64,000 nucleotides of DNA from Heracleum sosnowskyi. Taxonomy: Eukaryota > Streptophyta > Magnoliopsida > Apiales > Apiaceae. Shown piece after piece: positions 46,201-59,848 of the stretch; the first letter of the stretch is position 1, and every line of letters starts with the position of its first letter. Position numbers and translations under genes: made by a program. The notes under the pieces are model-generated. The model worked only from the letters and a program-made list of their open reading frames with translations, was not told the DNA's origin and did no database searches. The stretch covers positions 1,302,001 to 1,366,000 of the forward strand of contig JAUIZM010000026.1 in NCBI GenBank assembly GCA_030848705.1, written 5' to 3'.

Positions 46201-49200
46201 TGTGGATATTTTCTCATAGCTTGACCCTATGGGTTTATAGAATTGCACAAAAGTTCATTTGGGGATGTCCGTGCATGAATCGGAGCAGATACCAGGGGAC
46301 TCCCGATTACGTATACCTCTAAAGGGAGGTATACCAGGAAAATGGGGAAAAATTGAAGCGGGCCATTTTTGGATATTTTCTCATAGCTTGACCCTTTGGG
46401 TTTATAGAATTGGAGAAAAGTTCATTTGGGGATGTCCGTGCATGAATCGGAGCAGATACCAGGGGACGCCCGATTACGTATACCTCTAAAGGGAGGTATA
46501 CCAGGAAAATGGGGAAAAATTGAAGCGGGCCGTTTTGTGGATATTTTCTCACAGCTTGACCCTATGGGTTTATAGAATTGCAGAAAAGTTCATTTGGGGA
46601 TGTCCGTGCATGAATCGGAGCAGATACCAGGGGACGCCTGATTACGTATACCTCTAAAGGGAGGTATACCAGGAAAATGGGGAAAAATTGAAGCGGTCCG
46701 TTTTGTGGATATTTTCTCATAGCTTGACCCTATGGGTTTATAGAATTGCACAAAAGTTCATTTGGGGATGTCCGTGCATGAATCGGAGCAGATACCAGGG
46801 GACTCCCGATTACGTATACCTCTAAAGGTAGGTATACCAGGAAAATGGGGAAAAATTGAAGCGGGCCATTTTTGGATATTTTCTCATAGCTTGACCCTTT
46901 GGGTTTATAGAATTGGAGAAAAGTTCATTTGGGGATGTCCGTGCATGAATCGGAGCAGATACCAAGGGACGCCCGATTACGTATACCTCTAAAGGGAGGT
47001 ATACCAGGAAAATGGGGAAAAATTGAAGCGGGCCGTTTTGTGGATATTTTCTCATAGCTTGACCCTATGGGTTTATAGAATTGCAGAAAAGTTCATTTGT
47101 GGATGTCCGTGCATGAATCGGAGCAGATACCAGGGGACGCCTGATTACGTATACCTCTAAAGGGAGGTATACCAGGAAAATGGGGAAAAATTGAAGCGGG
47201 CCGTTTTGTGGATATTTTCTCATAGCTTGACCCTATGGGTTTATAGAATTGCACAAAAGTTCATTTGGGGATGTCCGTGCATGAATCGGAGCAGATACCA
47301 GGGGACTCCCGATTACGTATACCTCTAAAGGGAAGTATACCAGGAAAATGGGGAAAAATTGAAGCGGGCCATTTTTGGATATTTTCTCATAGCTTGACCC
47401 TTTGGGTTTATAGAATTGGAGAAAAGTTCATTTGGGGATGTCCGTGCATGAATCGGAGCAGATACCAGGGGACGCTCGATTACGTATACCTCTAAAGGGA
47501 GGTATACAAGGAAAATGGAGAAAAATTGAAGCGGGCCGTTTTGTGGATATTTTCTCATAGCTTGACTCGATGGGTTTATAGAATTGCACAAAAGTTCATT
47601 TGGGGATGTCCGTGCATGAATCGGTACAGATACCAGGGGACGCCCGATTACGTATACCTCTAAAGGGAGGTATACCAGGAAAATGGGGAAAAATTGAAGC
47701 CGGCCATTTTTGGATATTTTCTCATAGCTTGACCCTTTGGGTTTATAGAATTGTAGAAAAGTTCATTTGGGGATGTCCGTGCATGAATCGGAGCAGATAC
47801 CAGGGGACGCCCGATTACGTATACCTCTAAAGGGAGGTATACAAGGAAAATGGAGAAAAATTAAAGCGGGCCGTTTTGTGGATATTTTCTCATAGCTTGA
47901 CCCTATGGGTTTATAGAATTGCAGTAAAGTTCATTTGGGGATGTCCGTGCCTGAATCGGAGAAGATACCAGGGGATGCCCGATTACGTATACCTCTAAAG
48001 GGAGGTATATAAGGAAATGTAGAAAAATTGAAGCAGACCCTTTTGTGGATATTTTCTCGTAGCTTGACCCTATGGGTTTATAGAATTGCATAAAACTTCA
48101 TTTGTGGATGTCCGTGCCTGAATCAGAGAAGATACCAGGGGACGCCCGATTTCGTATACCTATAAAGGGAGGTATACAAGGAAAATGGAGAAAAATTGAA
48201 GCGGGCCGTTTTGTGGATATTTTCTCATAGCTTGACCCTATGGGTTTATAGAATTGCACAAAATTTCATTTGGGGATGTCCGTGCATGAATCGGAGCAGA
48301 TACCAGGGGACGCCTGATTACGTATACCTCTAAAGGGAGGTATACCAGGAAAATGGGGAAAAATTGAAGCGGGCCGATTTGTGGATATTTTCTCATAGCT
48401 TGACCCTATGGGTTTATAGAATTGCAGAAAAGTTCATTTGGGGATGTCCGTGCATGAATCGGAGCAGATACCAGGGGACGCCCGATTACGTATACCTCTA
48501 AAGGGAGGTATACCAGGAAAATGGGGAAAAATTGAAGCGGGCCGTTTTGTGGATATTTTCTCATAACTTGACCCTATGGGTTTATAGAATTGCAGAAAAG
48601 TTCATTTGGGGATGTCCGTGCATGAATCGGAGCAGATACCAGGGGACGCCTGATTACGTATACCTCTAAAGGGAGGTATACCAGGAAAATGGGGAAAAAT
48701 TGAAGCGGGCCGTTTTGTGGATATTTTCTCATAGCTTGACCCTTTGGGTTTATAGAATTGTAGAAAAGTTCATTTGGGGATGTCCGTGCATGAATCGGAG
48801 CAGATACCAGGGGACGCCCGATTACGTATACCTCTAAAGGGAGGTATACAAGGAAAATGGAGAAAAATTGAAGCGGGCCGTTTTGTGGATATTTTCTCAT
48901 AGCTTGACCCTATGGGTTTATAGAATTGCAGAAAAGTTCATTTGGGGATGTCCGTGCATGAATCGGAGCAGATACCAGGGGACGCCTGATTACGTATACC
49001 TCTAAAGGGAGGTATACCAGGAAAATGGGGAAAAATTGAAGCGGGCCGTTTTGTGGATATTTTCTCATAGCTTGACCCTATGGGTTTATAGAATTGCACA
49101 AAAGTTCATTTGGGGATGTCCGTGCATGAATCGGAGCAGATACCAGGGGACTCCCGATTACGTATACCTCTAAAGGGAGGTATACCAGGAAAATGGGGAA

Positions 49201-50291
49201 AAATTTAAGCGGGCCATTTTTGGATATTTTCTCATAGCTTGACCCTTTGGGTTTATAGAATTGGAGAAAAGTTCATTTGGGGATGTCCGTGCATGAATCG
49301 GAGAAGATACCAGGGGACGCTCGATTACGTATACCTCTAAAGGGAGGTATACAAGGAAAATGGAGAAAAATTGAAGCGGGCCGTTTTGTGGATATTTTCT
49401 CATAGCTTGACTCGATGGGTTTATAGAATTGCACAAAAGTTCATTTGGGGATGTCCGTGCATGAATCGGTACAGATACCAGGGGACGCCCGATTACGTAT
49501 ACCTCTAAAGGGAGGTATACCAGGAAAATGGGGAAAAATTGAAGCGGGCCATTTTTGGATATTTTCTCATAGCTTGACCCTTTGGGTTTATAGAATTGTA
49601 GAAAAGTTCATTTGGGGATGTCCGTGCATGAATCGGAGCAGATACCAGGGGACGCCCGATTACGTATACCTCTAAAGGGAGGTATACAAGGAAAATGGAG
49701 AAAAATTGAAGCGGGCCGTTTTGTGGATATTTTCTCATAGCTTGACCCTATGGGTTTATAGAATTGCACAAAAGTTCATTTGGGGATGTCCGTGCATGAA
49801 TCGGAGCAGATACCAGGGGACGCCTGATTACGTATACCTCTAAAGGGAGGTATACCAGGAAAATGGGGAAAAATTGAAGCGGGCCGTTTTTGGATATTTT
49901 CTCATAGCTTGACCCTTTGGGTTTATAGAATTGTAGAAAAGTTCATTTGGGGATGTCCGTGCATGAATCGGAGCAGATACCAGGGGACGCCCGATTACGT
50001 ATACCTCTAAAGGGAGGTATACAAGGAAAATGGAGAAAAATTGAAGCGGGCCGTTTTGTGGATATTTTCTCATAGCTTGACCCTATGGGTTTATAGAATT
50101 GCAGAAAAGTTCATTTGGGGATGTCCGTGCATGAATCGGAGCAGATACCAGGGGACGCCTGATTACGTATACCTCTAAAGGGAGGTATACCAGGAAAATG
50201 GGGAAAAATTGAAGCGGGCCGTTTTGTGGATATTTTCTCATAGCTTGACCCTATGGGTTTATAGAATTGCACAAAAGTTCATTTGGGGATG
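43249..50291 (+). repeat. 7043-bp segmental tandem duplication, copy 2 (42 monomers)
   Basis: It is a near-identical direct repeat of 36206-43248. The match stops at 50292, where copy 1 would lead into class a (gactcccgat) but here a further AB-like monomer with gacgcctgat begins. Such a long near-perfect duplication is either very recent or an assembly artefact. Confidence 0.92.
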
Positions 50292-50794
50292 TCCGTGCAT
50301 GAATCGGAGCAGATACCAGGGGACGCCTGATTACGTATACCTCTAAAGGGAGGTATACCAGGAAAATGGGGAAAAATTGAAGCGGGCCGTTTTTGGATAT
50401 TTTCTCATAGCTTGACCCTTTGGGTTTATAGAATTGTAGAAAAGTTCATTTGGGGATGTCCGTGCATGAATCGGAGCAGATACCAGGGGACGCCCGATTA
50501 CGTATACCTCTAAAGGGAGGTATACAAGGAAAATGGAGAAAAATTGAAGCGGGCCGTTTTGTGGATATTTTCTCATAGCTTGACCCTATGGGTTTATAGA
50601 ATTGCAGAAAAGTTCATTTGGGGATGTCCGTGCATGAATCGGAGCAGATACCAGGGGACGCCTGATTACGTATACCTCTAAAGGGAGGTATACCAGGAAA
50701 ATGGGGAAAAATTGAAGCGGGCCGTTTTGTGGATATTTTCTCATAGCTTGACCCTATGGGTTTATAGAATTGCACAAAAGTTCATTTGGGGATG
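50292..50794 (+). repeat. Trimer tandem duplicate (503 bp)
   Basis: The trimer at 49789-50291 (an h-like monomer with gcctgat and gccgtttttgg, then a d-like monomer ending gcagaaaag, then g) is repeated in the next 503 bp. The first 7-kb copy has this trimer once (42746-43248), so the extra trimer arose after or during the 7-kb duplication. Confidence 0.85.
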
Positions 50795-52638
50795 TCCGTG
50801 CATGAATCGGAGCAGATACCAGGGGACTCCCGATTACGTATACCTCTAAAGGGAGGTATACCAGGAAAATGGGGAAAAATTGAAGCGGGCCATTTTTGGA
50901 TATTTTCTCATAGCTTGACCCTTTGGGTTTATAGAATTGGAGAAAAGTTCATTTGGGGATGTCCGTGCATGAATCGGAGCAGATACCAGGGGACGCTCGA
51001 TTACGTATACCTCTAAAGGGAGGTATACAAGGAAAATGGAGAAAAATTGAAGCGGGCCGTTTTGTGGATATTTTCTCATAGCTTGACTCGATGGGTTTAT
51101 AGAATTGCACAAAAGTTCATTTGGGGATGTCCGTGCATGAATCGGTACAGATAACAGGGGACGCCCGATTACGTATACCTCTAAAGGGAGGTATACCAGG
51201 AAAATGGGGAAAAATTGAAGCGGGCCATTTTTGGATATTTTCTCATAGCTTGACCCTTTGGGTTTATAGAATTGTAGAAAAGTTCATTTGGGGATGTCCG
51301 TGCATGAATCGGAGCAGATACCAGGGGACGCCCGATTACGTATACCTCTAAAGGGAGGTATACAAGGAAAATGGAGAAAAATTGAAGCGGGCCGTTTTGT
51401 GGATATTTTCTCATAGCTTGACCCTATGGGTTTATAGAATTGCACAAAAGTTCATTTGGGGATGTCCGTGCATGAATCGGAGCAGATACCAGGGGACGCC
51501 CGATTACGTATACCTCTAAAGGGAGGTATACCAGGAAAATGGGGAAAAATTGAAGCGGGCCGTTTTTGGATATTTTCTCATAGCTTGACCCTTTGAGTTT
51601 ATAGAATTGTAGAAAAGTTCATTTGGGGATATCCGTGCATGAATCGGAGCAGATACCAGGGGACGCCCGATTACGTATACCTCTAAAGGGAGGTATACAA
51701 GGAAAATGGAGAAAAATTGAAGCGGGCCCTTTTGTGGATATTTTCTCGTAGCTTGACCCTATGGGTTTATAGAATTGCAGTAAAGTTCATTTGGGGATGT
51801 CCGTGCCTGAATCGGAGAAGATACCAGGGGATGCCCGATTACGTATACCTCTAAAGGGAGGTATACAAGGAAATGTAGAAAAATTGAAGCAGACCCTTTT
51901 GTGGATATTTTCTCGTAGCTTGACCCTATGGGTTTATAGAATTGCATAAAACTTCATTTGTGGATGTCCGTGCCTGAATCAGAGAAGATACCAGGGGACG
52001 CCCGATTACGTATACCTCTAAAGGGAGGTATACAAGGAAAATGGAGAAAAATTGAAGCGGGCCGTTTTGTGGATATTTTCTCATAGCTTGACCCTATGGG
52101 TTTATAGAATTGCACAAAATTTCATTTGGGGATGTCCGTGCATGAATCGGAGCAGATACCAGGGGACGCCTGATTACGTATACCTCTAAAGGGAGGTTTA
52201 CCAGGAAAATGGGGAAAAATTGAAGCGGGCCGATTTGTGGATATTTTCTCATAGCTTGACCCTATGGGTTTATAGAATTGCACAAAAGTTCATTTGGGGA
52301 TGTCCGTGCATGAATCGGAGAAGATACCAGGGGACGCCCGATTACGTATACCTCTAAAGGGAGGTATACCAGGAAAATGGGGAAAAATTGAAGCGGGCCG
52401 TTTTGTGGATATTTTCTCATAGCTTGACCCTATGGGTTTATAGAATTGCAGAAAAGTTCATTTGGGGATGTCCGTGCATGAATCGGAGCAGATACCAGGG
52501 GACGCCTGATTACGTATACCTCTAAAGGGAGGTATACCAGGAAAATGGGGAAAAATTGAAGCGGGCCGTTTTGTGGATATTTTCTCATAGCTTGACCCTA
52601 TGGGTTTATAGAATTGCACAAAAGTTCATTTGGGGATG
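50795..52638 (+). repeat. Canonical 11-mer HOR, distant copy (1844 bp)
   Basis: Order a-b-c-d-h-k-l-m-e-f-g, identical to 3019-8550 in class order and length although about 42 kb away. Private changes include 'agataacagg' in c, 'ctttgagttt' in h, 'ggggatgcccg' in l, and 'gaggtttacc' with 'ccgatttgtgg' in e. Confidence 0.89.
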
Positions 52639-55488
52639 TCCGTGCATGAATCGGAGCAGATACCAGGGGACTCCCGATTACGTATACCTCTAAAGGGAGG
52701 TATACCAGGAAAATGGGGAAAAATTGAAGCGGGCCATTTTTGTATATTTTCTCATAGCTTGACCCTTTGGGTTTATAGAATTGGAGAAAATTTCATTTGG
52801 GGATGTCCGTGCATGAATCGGAGCAGATACCAGGGGACGCCTGATTACGTATACCTCTAAAGGGAGGTATACCAGGAAAATGGGGAAAAATTGAAGCGGG
52901 CCGTTTTGTGGATATTTTCTCATTGCTTGACCCTATGGGTTTATAGAATTGCATAAAAGTTCATTTGGGGATGTCCGTGCATGAATCGGAGCAGATACCA
53001 GGGGACGCCTGATTACGTATACCTCTAAAGGGAGGTATACCAGGAAAATGGGGAAAAATTGAAGCGGGCCGTTTTGTGGATATTTTCTCATAGCTTGACC
53101 CTATGGGTTTATAGAATTGCACAAAAGTTCATTTGGGGATGTCCGTGCATGAATCGGTGCAGATACCAGGGGACGCCCGATTACGTATACCTCTAAAGGG
53201 AGGTATACCAGGAAAATGGGGAAAAATTAAAGCGGGCCATTTTTGGATATTTTCTCATAGCTTGACCCTTTGGGTTTATAGAATTGTAGAAAAGTTCATT
53301 TGGGGATGTCCGTGCATGAATCGGAGCAGATACCAGGGGACGCCCGATTACGTATTCCTCTAAAGGGAGGTATACAAGGAAAATGGAGAAAAATTGAAGC
53401 GGGCCGTTTTGTGGATATTTTCTCATAGCTTGACCCTATGGGTTTATAGAATTGCACAAAAGTTCATTTGGGGATGTCCGTGCATGAATCGGAGCAGATA
53501 CCAGGGGACGCCCGATTACGTATACCTCTAAAGGGAGGTATACCAGGAAAATGGGGAAAAATTGAAGCGGGCCGTTTTTGGATATTTTCTCATAGCTTGA
53601 CCCTTTGGGTTTATAGAATTGTAGAAAAGTTCATTTGGGGATGTCCGTGCATGAATCAGAGCAGATACCAGGGGACGCCCGATTACGTATACCTCTAAAG
53701 GGAGGTATACAAGGAAAATGGAGAAAAATTAAAGCGGGCCCTTTTGTGGATATTTTCTCGTAGCTTGACCCTATGGGTTTATAGAATTGCAGTAAAGTTC
53801 ATTTGGGGATGTCCGTGCCTGAATCGGAGAAGATACCAGGGGACGCCCGATTACGTATACCTCTAAAGGGAGGTATACAAGGAAAATGTAGAAAAATTGA
53901 AGCAGACCCTTTTGTGGATATTTTCTCGTAGCTTGACCCTATGGGTTTATAGAATTGCACAAAAGTTCATTTGGGGATGTCCGTGCATGAATCGGTACAG
54001 ATACCAGGGGACGCCCGATTACGTATACCTCTAAAGGGAGGTATACCAGGAAAATGGGGAAAAATTGAAGCGGGCCATTTTTGGATATTTTCTCATAGCT
54101 TGACCCTTTGGGTTTATAGAATTGTAGAAAAGTTCATTTGGGGATGTCCGTGCATGAATCGGAGCAGATACCAGGGGACGCCCGATTACGTATACCTCTA
54201 AAGGGAGGTATACAAGGAAAATGGAGAAAAATTGAAGCGGGCCGTTTTGTGGATATTTTCTCATAGCTTGACCCTATGGGTTTATAGAATTGCACAAAAG
54301 TTCATTTGGGGATGTCCGTGCATGAATCGGAGCAGATACCAGGGGACGCCCGATTACGTATACCTCTAAAGGGAGGTATACCAGGAAAATGGGGAAAAAT
54401 TGAAGCGGGCCGTTTTTGGATATTTTCTCATAGCTTGACCCTTTGGGTTTATAGAATTGTAGAAAAGTTCATTTGGGGATATCCGTGCATGAATCGGAGC
54501 AGATACCAGGGGACGCCCGATTACGTATACCTCTAAAGGGAGGTATACAAGGAAAATGGAGAAAAATTGAAGCCGGCCCTTTTGTGGATATTTTCTCGTA
54601 GCTTGACCCTATGGGTTTATAGAATTGCAGTAAAGTTCATTTGGGGATGTCCGTGCCTGAATCGGAGAAGATACCAGGGGATGCCCGATTACGTATACCT
54701 CTAAAGGGAGGTATACAAGGAAATGTAGAAAAATTGAAGCAGACCCCTTTGTGGATATTTTCTCGTAGCTTGACCCTATGGGTTTATAGAATTGCATAAA
54801 ACTTCATTTGTGGATGTCCGTGCCTGAATCAGAGAAGATACCGGGGGACGCCCGATTACGTATACCTCTAAAGGGAGGTATACAAGGAAAATGGAGAAAA
54901 ATTGAAGCGGGCCGTTTTGTGGATATTTTCTCATAGCTTGACCCTATGGGTTTATAGAATTGCACAAAATTTCATTTGGGGATGTCCGTGCATGAATCGG
55001 AGCAGATACCAGGGGACGCCTGATTACGTATACCTCTAAAGGGAGGTATACCAGGAAAATGGGGAAAAATTGAAGCGGGCCGATTTGTGGATATTTTCTC
55101 ATAGCTTGACCCTATGGGTTTATAGAATTGCACAAAAGTTCATTTGGGGATGTCCGTGCATGAATCGGAGAAGATACCAGGGGACGCCCGATTACGTATA
55201 CCTCTAAAGGGAGGTATACCAGGAAAATGGGGAAAAATTGAAGCGGGCCGTTTTGTGGATATTTTCTCATAGCTTGACCCTATGGGTTTATAGAATTGCA
55301 GAAAAGTTCATTTGGGGATGTCCGTGCATGAATCGGAGCAGATACCAGGGGACGCCTGATTACGTATACCTCTAAAGGGAGGTATACCAGGAAAATGGGG
55401 AAAAATTGAAGCGGGCCGTTTTGTGGATATTTTCTCATAGCTTGACCCTATGGGTTTATAGAATTGCACAAAAGTTCATTTGGGGATG
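52639..55488 (+). repeat. 17-monomer mosaic block (2850 bp)
   Basis: Order a-AB-g-c-d-h-k-l-c-d-h-k-l-m-e-f-g. The c-d-h-k-l run occurs twice in a row (53142-53979 and 53980-54816). The two runs are not a simple duplication: the first has ggtgcag and gtattcc like the 13-mer, the second has ggtacag like the 11-mer. This marks a junction between two HOR families. Confidence 0.82.
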
Positions 55489-57668
55489 TCCGTGCATGAA
55501 TCGGAGCAGATACCAGGGGACTCCCGATTACGTATACCTCTAAAGGGAGGTATACCAGGAAAATGGGGAAAAATTGAAGCGGGCCATTTTTGGATATTTT
55601 CTCATAGCTTGACCCTTTGGGTTTATAGAATTGGAGAAAAGTTCATTTGGGGATGTCCGTGCATGAATCGGAGCAGATACCAGGGGACGCCTGATTACGT
55701 ATACCTCTAAAGGGAGGTATACCAGGAAAATGGGGAAAAATTGAAGCGGGCCGTTTTGTGGATATTTTCTCATAGCTTGACCCTATGGGTTTATAGAATT
55801 GCACAAAAGTTCATTTGGGGATGTCCGTGCATGAATCGGAGCAGATACCAGGGGACACCCGATTACGTATACCTCTAAAGGGTGGTATACCAGAAAATGG
55901 GGAAAAATTGAAGCGGGCCGTTTTGTGGATATTTTCTCATAGCTTGACCCTATGGGTTTATAGAATTGCATAAAAGTTCATTTGGGGATGTCCGTGCATG
56001 AATCGGAGCAGATACCAGGGGACGCCTGATTACGTATACCTCTAAAGGGAGGTATACCAGGAAAATGGGGAAAAATTGAAGCGGGCCGTTTTGTGGATAT
56101 TTTCTCATAGCTTGACCCTATGGGTTTATAGAATTGCACAAAAGTTCATTTGGGGATGTCCGTGCATGAATCGGTGCAGATACCAGGGGACGCCCGATTA
56201 CGTATACCTCTAAAGGGAGGTATACCAGGAAAATGGGGAAAAATTGAAGCGGGCCATTTTTGGATATTTTCTCATAGCTTGACCCTTTGGGTTTATAGAA
56301 TTGTAGAAAAGTTCATTTGGGGATGTCCGTGCATGAATCGGAGCAGATACCAGGGGACGCCCGTTTACGTATTCCTCTAAAGGGAGGTATACAAGGAAAA
56401 TGGAGAAAAATTGAAGCGGGCCGTTTTGTGGATATTTTCTCATAGCTTGACCCTATGGGTTTATAGAATTGCACAAAAGTTCATTTGGGGATGTCCGTGC
56501 ATGAATCGGAGCAGATACCAAGGGACGCCCGATTACGTATACCTCTAAAGGGAGGTATACCAGGAAAATGGGGAAAAATTGAAGCGGGTCGTTTTTGGAT
56601 ATTTTCTCATAGCTTGACCCTTTGGGTTTATAGAATTGTAGAAAAGTTCATTTGGGGATGTCCGTGCATGAATCAGAGCAGATACCAGGGGACGCCCGAT
56701 TACGTATACCTCTAAAGGGAGGTATACAAGGAAAATGGAGAAAAATTGAAGCGGGCCCTTTTGTGGATATTTTCTCGTAGCTTGACCCTATGGGTTTATA
56801 GAATTGCAGTAAAGTTCATTTGGGGATGTCCGTGCCTGAATCGGAGAAGATACCAGGGGACGCCCGATTACGTATACCTCTAAAGGGAGGTATACAAGGA
56901 AAATGTAGAAAAATTGAAGCAGACCCTTTTGTGGATATTTTCTCGTAGCTTGACCCTATGGGTTTATAGAATTGCATAAAACTTCATTTGTGGATGTCCG
57001 TGCCTGAATCAGAGAAGATACCAGGGGACGCCCGATTACGTATACCTCTAAAGGGAGGTATACAAGGAAAATGGAGAAAAATTGAAGCGGGCCGTTTTGT
57101 GGATATTTTCTCATAGCTTGACCCTATGGGTTTATAGAATTGCACAAAAGTTCATTTGGGGATGTCTGTGCATGAATCGGAGCAGATACCAGGGGACGCC
57201 TGATTACGTATACCTCTAAAGGGAGGTATACCAGGAAAATGGGGAAAAATTGAAGCGGGCCGTTTTGTGGATATTTTCTCATAGCTTGACCCTATGGGTT
57301 TATAGAATTGCAGAAAAGTTCATTTGGGGATGTCCGTGCATGAATCGGAGCAGATACCAGGGGACGCCTGATTACGTATACCTCTAAAGGGATGTATACC
57401 AGGAAAATGGGGAAAAATTGAAGCGGGCCGTTTTGTGGATATTTTCTCATAGCTTGACCCTATGGGTTTATAGAATTGCAGAAAAGTTCATTTGGGGATG
57501 TCCGTGCATGAATCGGAGCAGATACCAGGGGACGCCTGATTACGTATACCTCTAAAGGGAGGTATACCAGGAAAATGGGGAAAAATTGAAGCGGGCCGTT
57601 TTGTGGATATTTTCTCATAGCTTGACCCTATGGGTTTATAGAATTGCACAAAAGTTCATTTGGGGATG
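55489..57668 (+). repeat. 13-mer HOR, copy 1 of a tandem pair (2180 bp)
   Basis: Order a, three AB monomers, c-d-h-k-l-m, three AB monomers. The AB monomer at 55824 has gacacccgat, 'aaagggtgg', a 1-bp deletion giving 'ccagaaaatgg', and ends gcataaaag. The d monomer at 56326 has 'cccgtttacgtattcc'. The order equals 20784-22964. Confidence 0.89.
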
Positions 57669-59848
57669 TCCGTGCATGAATCGGAGCAGATACCAGGGGA
57701 CTCCCGATTACGTATACCTCTAAAGGGAGGTATACCAGGAAAATGGGGAAAAATTGAAGCGGGCCATTTTTGGATATTTTCTCATAGCTTGACCCTTTGG
57801 GTTTATAGAATTGGAGAAAAGTTCATTTGGGGATGTCCGTGCATGAATCGGAGCAGATACCAGGGGACGCCTGATTACGTATACCTCTAAAGGGAGGTAT
57901 ACCAGGAAAATGGGGAAAAATTGAAGCGGGCCGTTTTGTGGATATTTTCTCATAGCTTGACCCTATGGGTTTATAGAATTGCACAAAAGTTCATTTGGGG
58001 ATGTCCGTGCATGAATCGGAGCAGATACCAGGGGACACCCGATTACGTATACCTCTAAAGGGTGGTATACCAGAAAATGGGGAAAAATTGAAGCGGGCCG
58101 TTTTGTGGATATTTTCTCATAGCTTGACCCTATGGGTTTATAGAATTGCATAAAAGTTCATTTGGGGATGTCCGTGCATGAATCGGAGCAGATACCAGGG
58201 GACGCCTGATTACGTATACCTCTAAAGGGAGGTATACCAGGAAAATGGGGAAAAATTGAAGCGGGCCGTTTTGTGGATATTTTCTCATAGCTTGACCCTA
58301 TGGGTTTATAGAATTGCACAAAAGTTCATTTGGGGATGTCCGTGCATGAATCGGTGCAGATACCAGGGGACGCCCGATTACATATACCTCTAAAGGGAGG
58401 TATACCAGGAAAATGGGGAAAAATTGAAGCGGGCCATTTTTGGATATTTTCTCATAGCTTGACCCTTTGGGTTTATAGAATTGTAGAAAAGTTCATTTGG
58501 GGATGTCCGTGCATGAATCGGAGCAGATACCAGGGGACGCCCGTTTACGTATTCCTCTAAAGGGAGGTATACAAGGAAAATGGAGAAAAATTGAAGCGGG
58601 CCGTTTTGTGGATATTTTCTCATAGCTTGACCCTATGGGTTTATAGAATTGCACAAAAGTTCATTTGGGGATGTCCGTGCATGAATCGGAGCAGATACCA
58701 GGGGACGCCCGATTACGTATACCTCTAAAGGGAGGTATACCAGGAAAATGGGGAAAAATTGAAGCGGGTCGTTTTTGGATATTTTCTCATAGCTTGACCC
58801 TTTGGGTTTATAGAATTGTAGAAAAGTTCATTTGGGGATGTCCGTGCATGAATCAGAGCAGATACCAGGGGACGCCCGATTACGTATACCTCTAAAGGGA
58901 GGTATACAAGGAAAATGGAGAAAAATTGAAGCGGGCCCTTTTGTGGATATTTTCTCGTAGCTTGACCCTATGGGTTTATAGAATTGCAGTAAAGTTCATT
59001 TGGGGATGTCCGTGCCTGAATCGGAGAAGATACCAGGGGACGCCCGATTACGTATACCTCTAAAGGGAGGTATACAAGGAAAATGTAGAAAAATTGAAGC
59101 AGACCCTTTTGTGGATATTTTCTCGTAGCTTGACCCTATGGGTTTATAGAATTGCATAAAACTTCATTTGTGGATGTCCGTGCCTGAATCAGAGAAGATA
59201 CCAGGGGACGCCCGATTACGTATACCTCTAAAGGGAGGTATACAAGGAAAATGGAGAAAAATTGAAGCGGGCCGTTTTGTGGATATTTTCTCATAGCTTG
59301 ACCCTATGGGTTTATAGAATTGCACAAAAGTTCATTTGGGGATGTCCGTGCATGAATCGGAGCAGATACCAGGGGACGCCTGATTACGTATACCTCTAAA
59401 GGGAGGTATACCAGGAAAATGGGGAAAAATTGAAGCGGGCCGTTTTGTGGATATTTTCTCATAGCTTGACCCTATGGGTTTATAAAATTGCACAAAAGTT
59501 CATTTTGGGATGTCCGTGCATGAATCGGAGCAGATACCAGGGGACGCCCGATTACGTATACCTCTAAAGGGAGGTATACCAGGAAAATGGGGAAAAATTG
59601 AAGCGGGCCGTTTTGTGGATATTTTCTCATAGCTTGACCCTATGGGTTTATAGAATTGCAGAAAAGTTCATTTGGGGATGTCCGTGCATGAATCGGAGCA
59701 GATACCAGGGGACGCCTGATTACGTATACCTCTAAAGGGATGTATACCAGGAAAATGGGGAAAAATTGAAGCGGGACGTTTTGTAGATATTTTCTCATAG
59801 CTTGACCCTATGGGTTTACAGAATTGCACAAAAGTTCATTTGGGGATG
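57669..59848 (+). repeat. 13-mer HOR, copy 2 of the tandem pair (2180 bp)
   Basis: It repeats the preceding unit with the same private indel and substitutions. Differences I see include catatacc at 58381 (cgtatacc in copy 1), 'ccagggg' where copy 1 has 'ccaaggg' near 56520, and a changed last trio of AB monomers that is shared with the 16-mer that follows. Confidence 0.88.

Noticed and set aside
36206..50291. LTR retrotransposon or other mobile element explaining the long direct repeats
   Set aside because: The long repeats consist wholly of satellite monomers; there is no internal coding region, primer-binding site, polypurine tract or target-site duplication.
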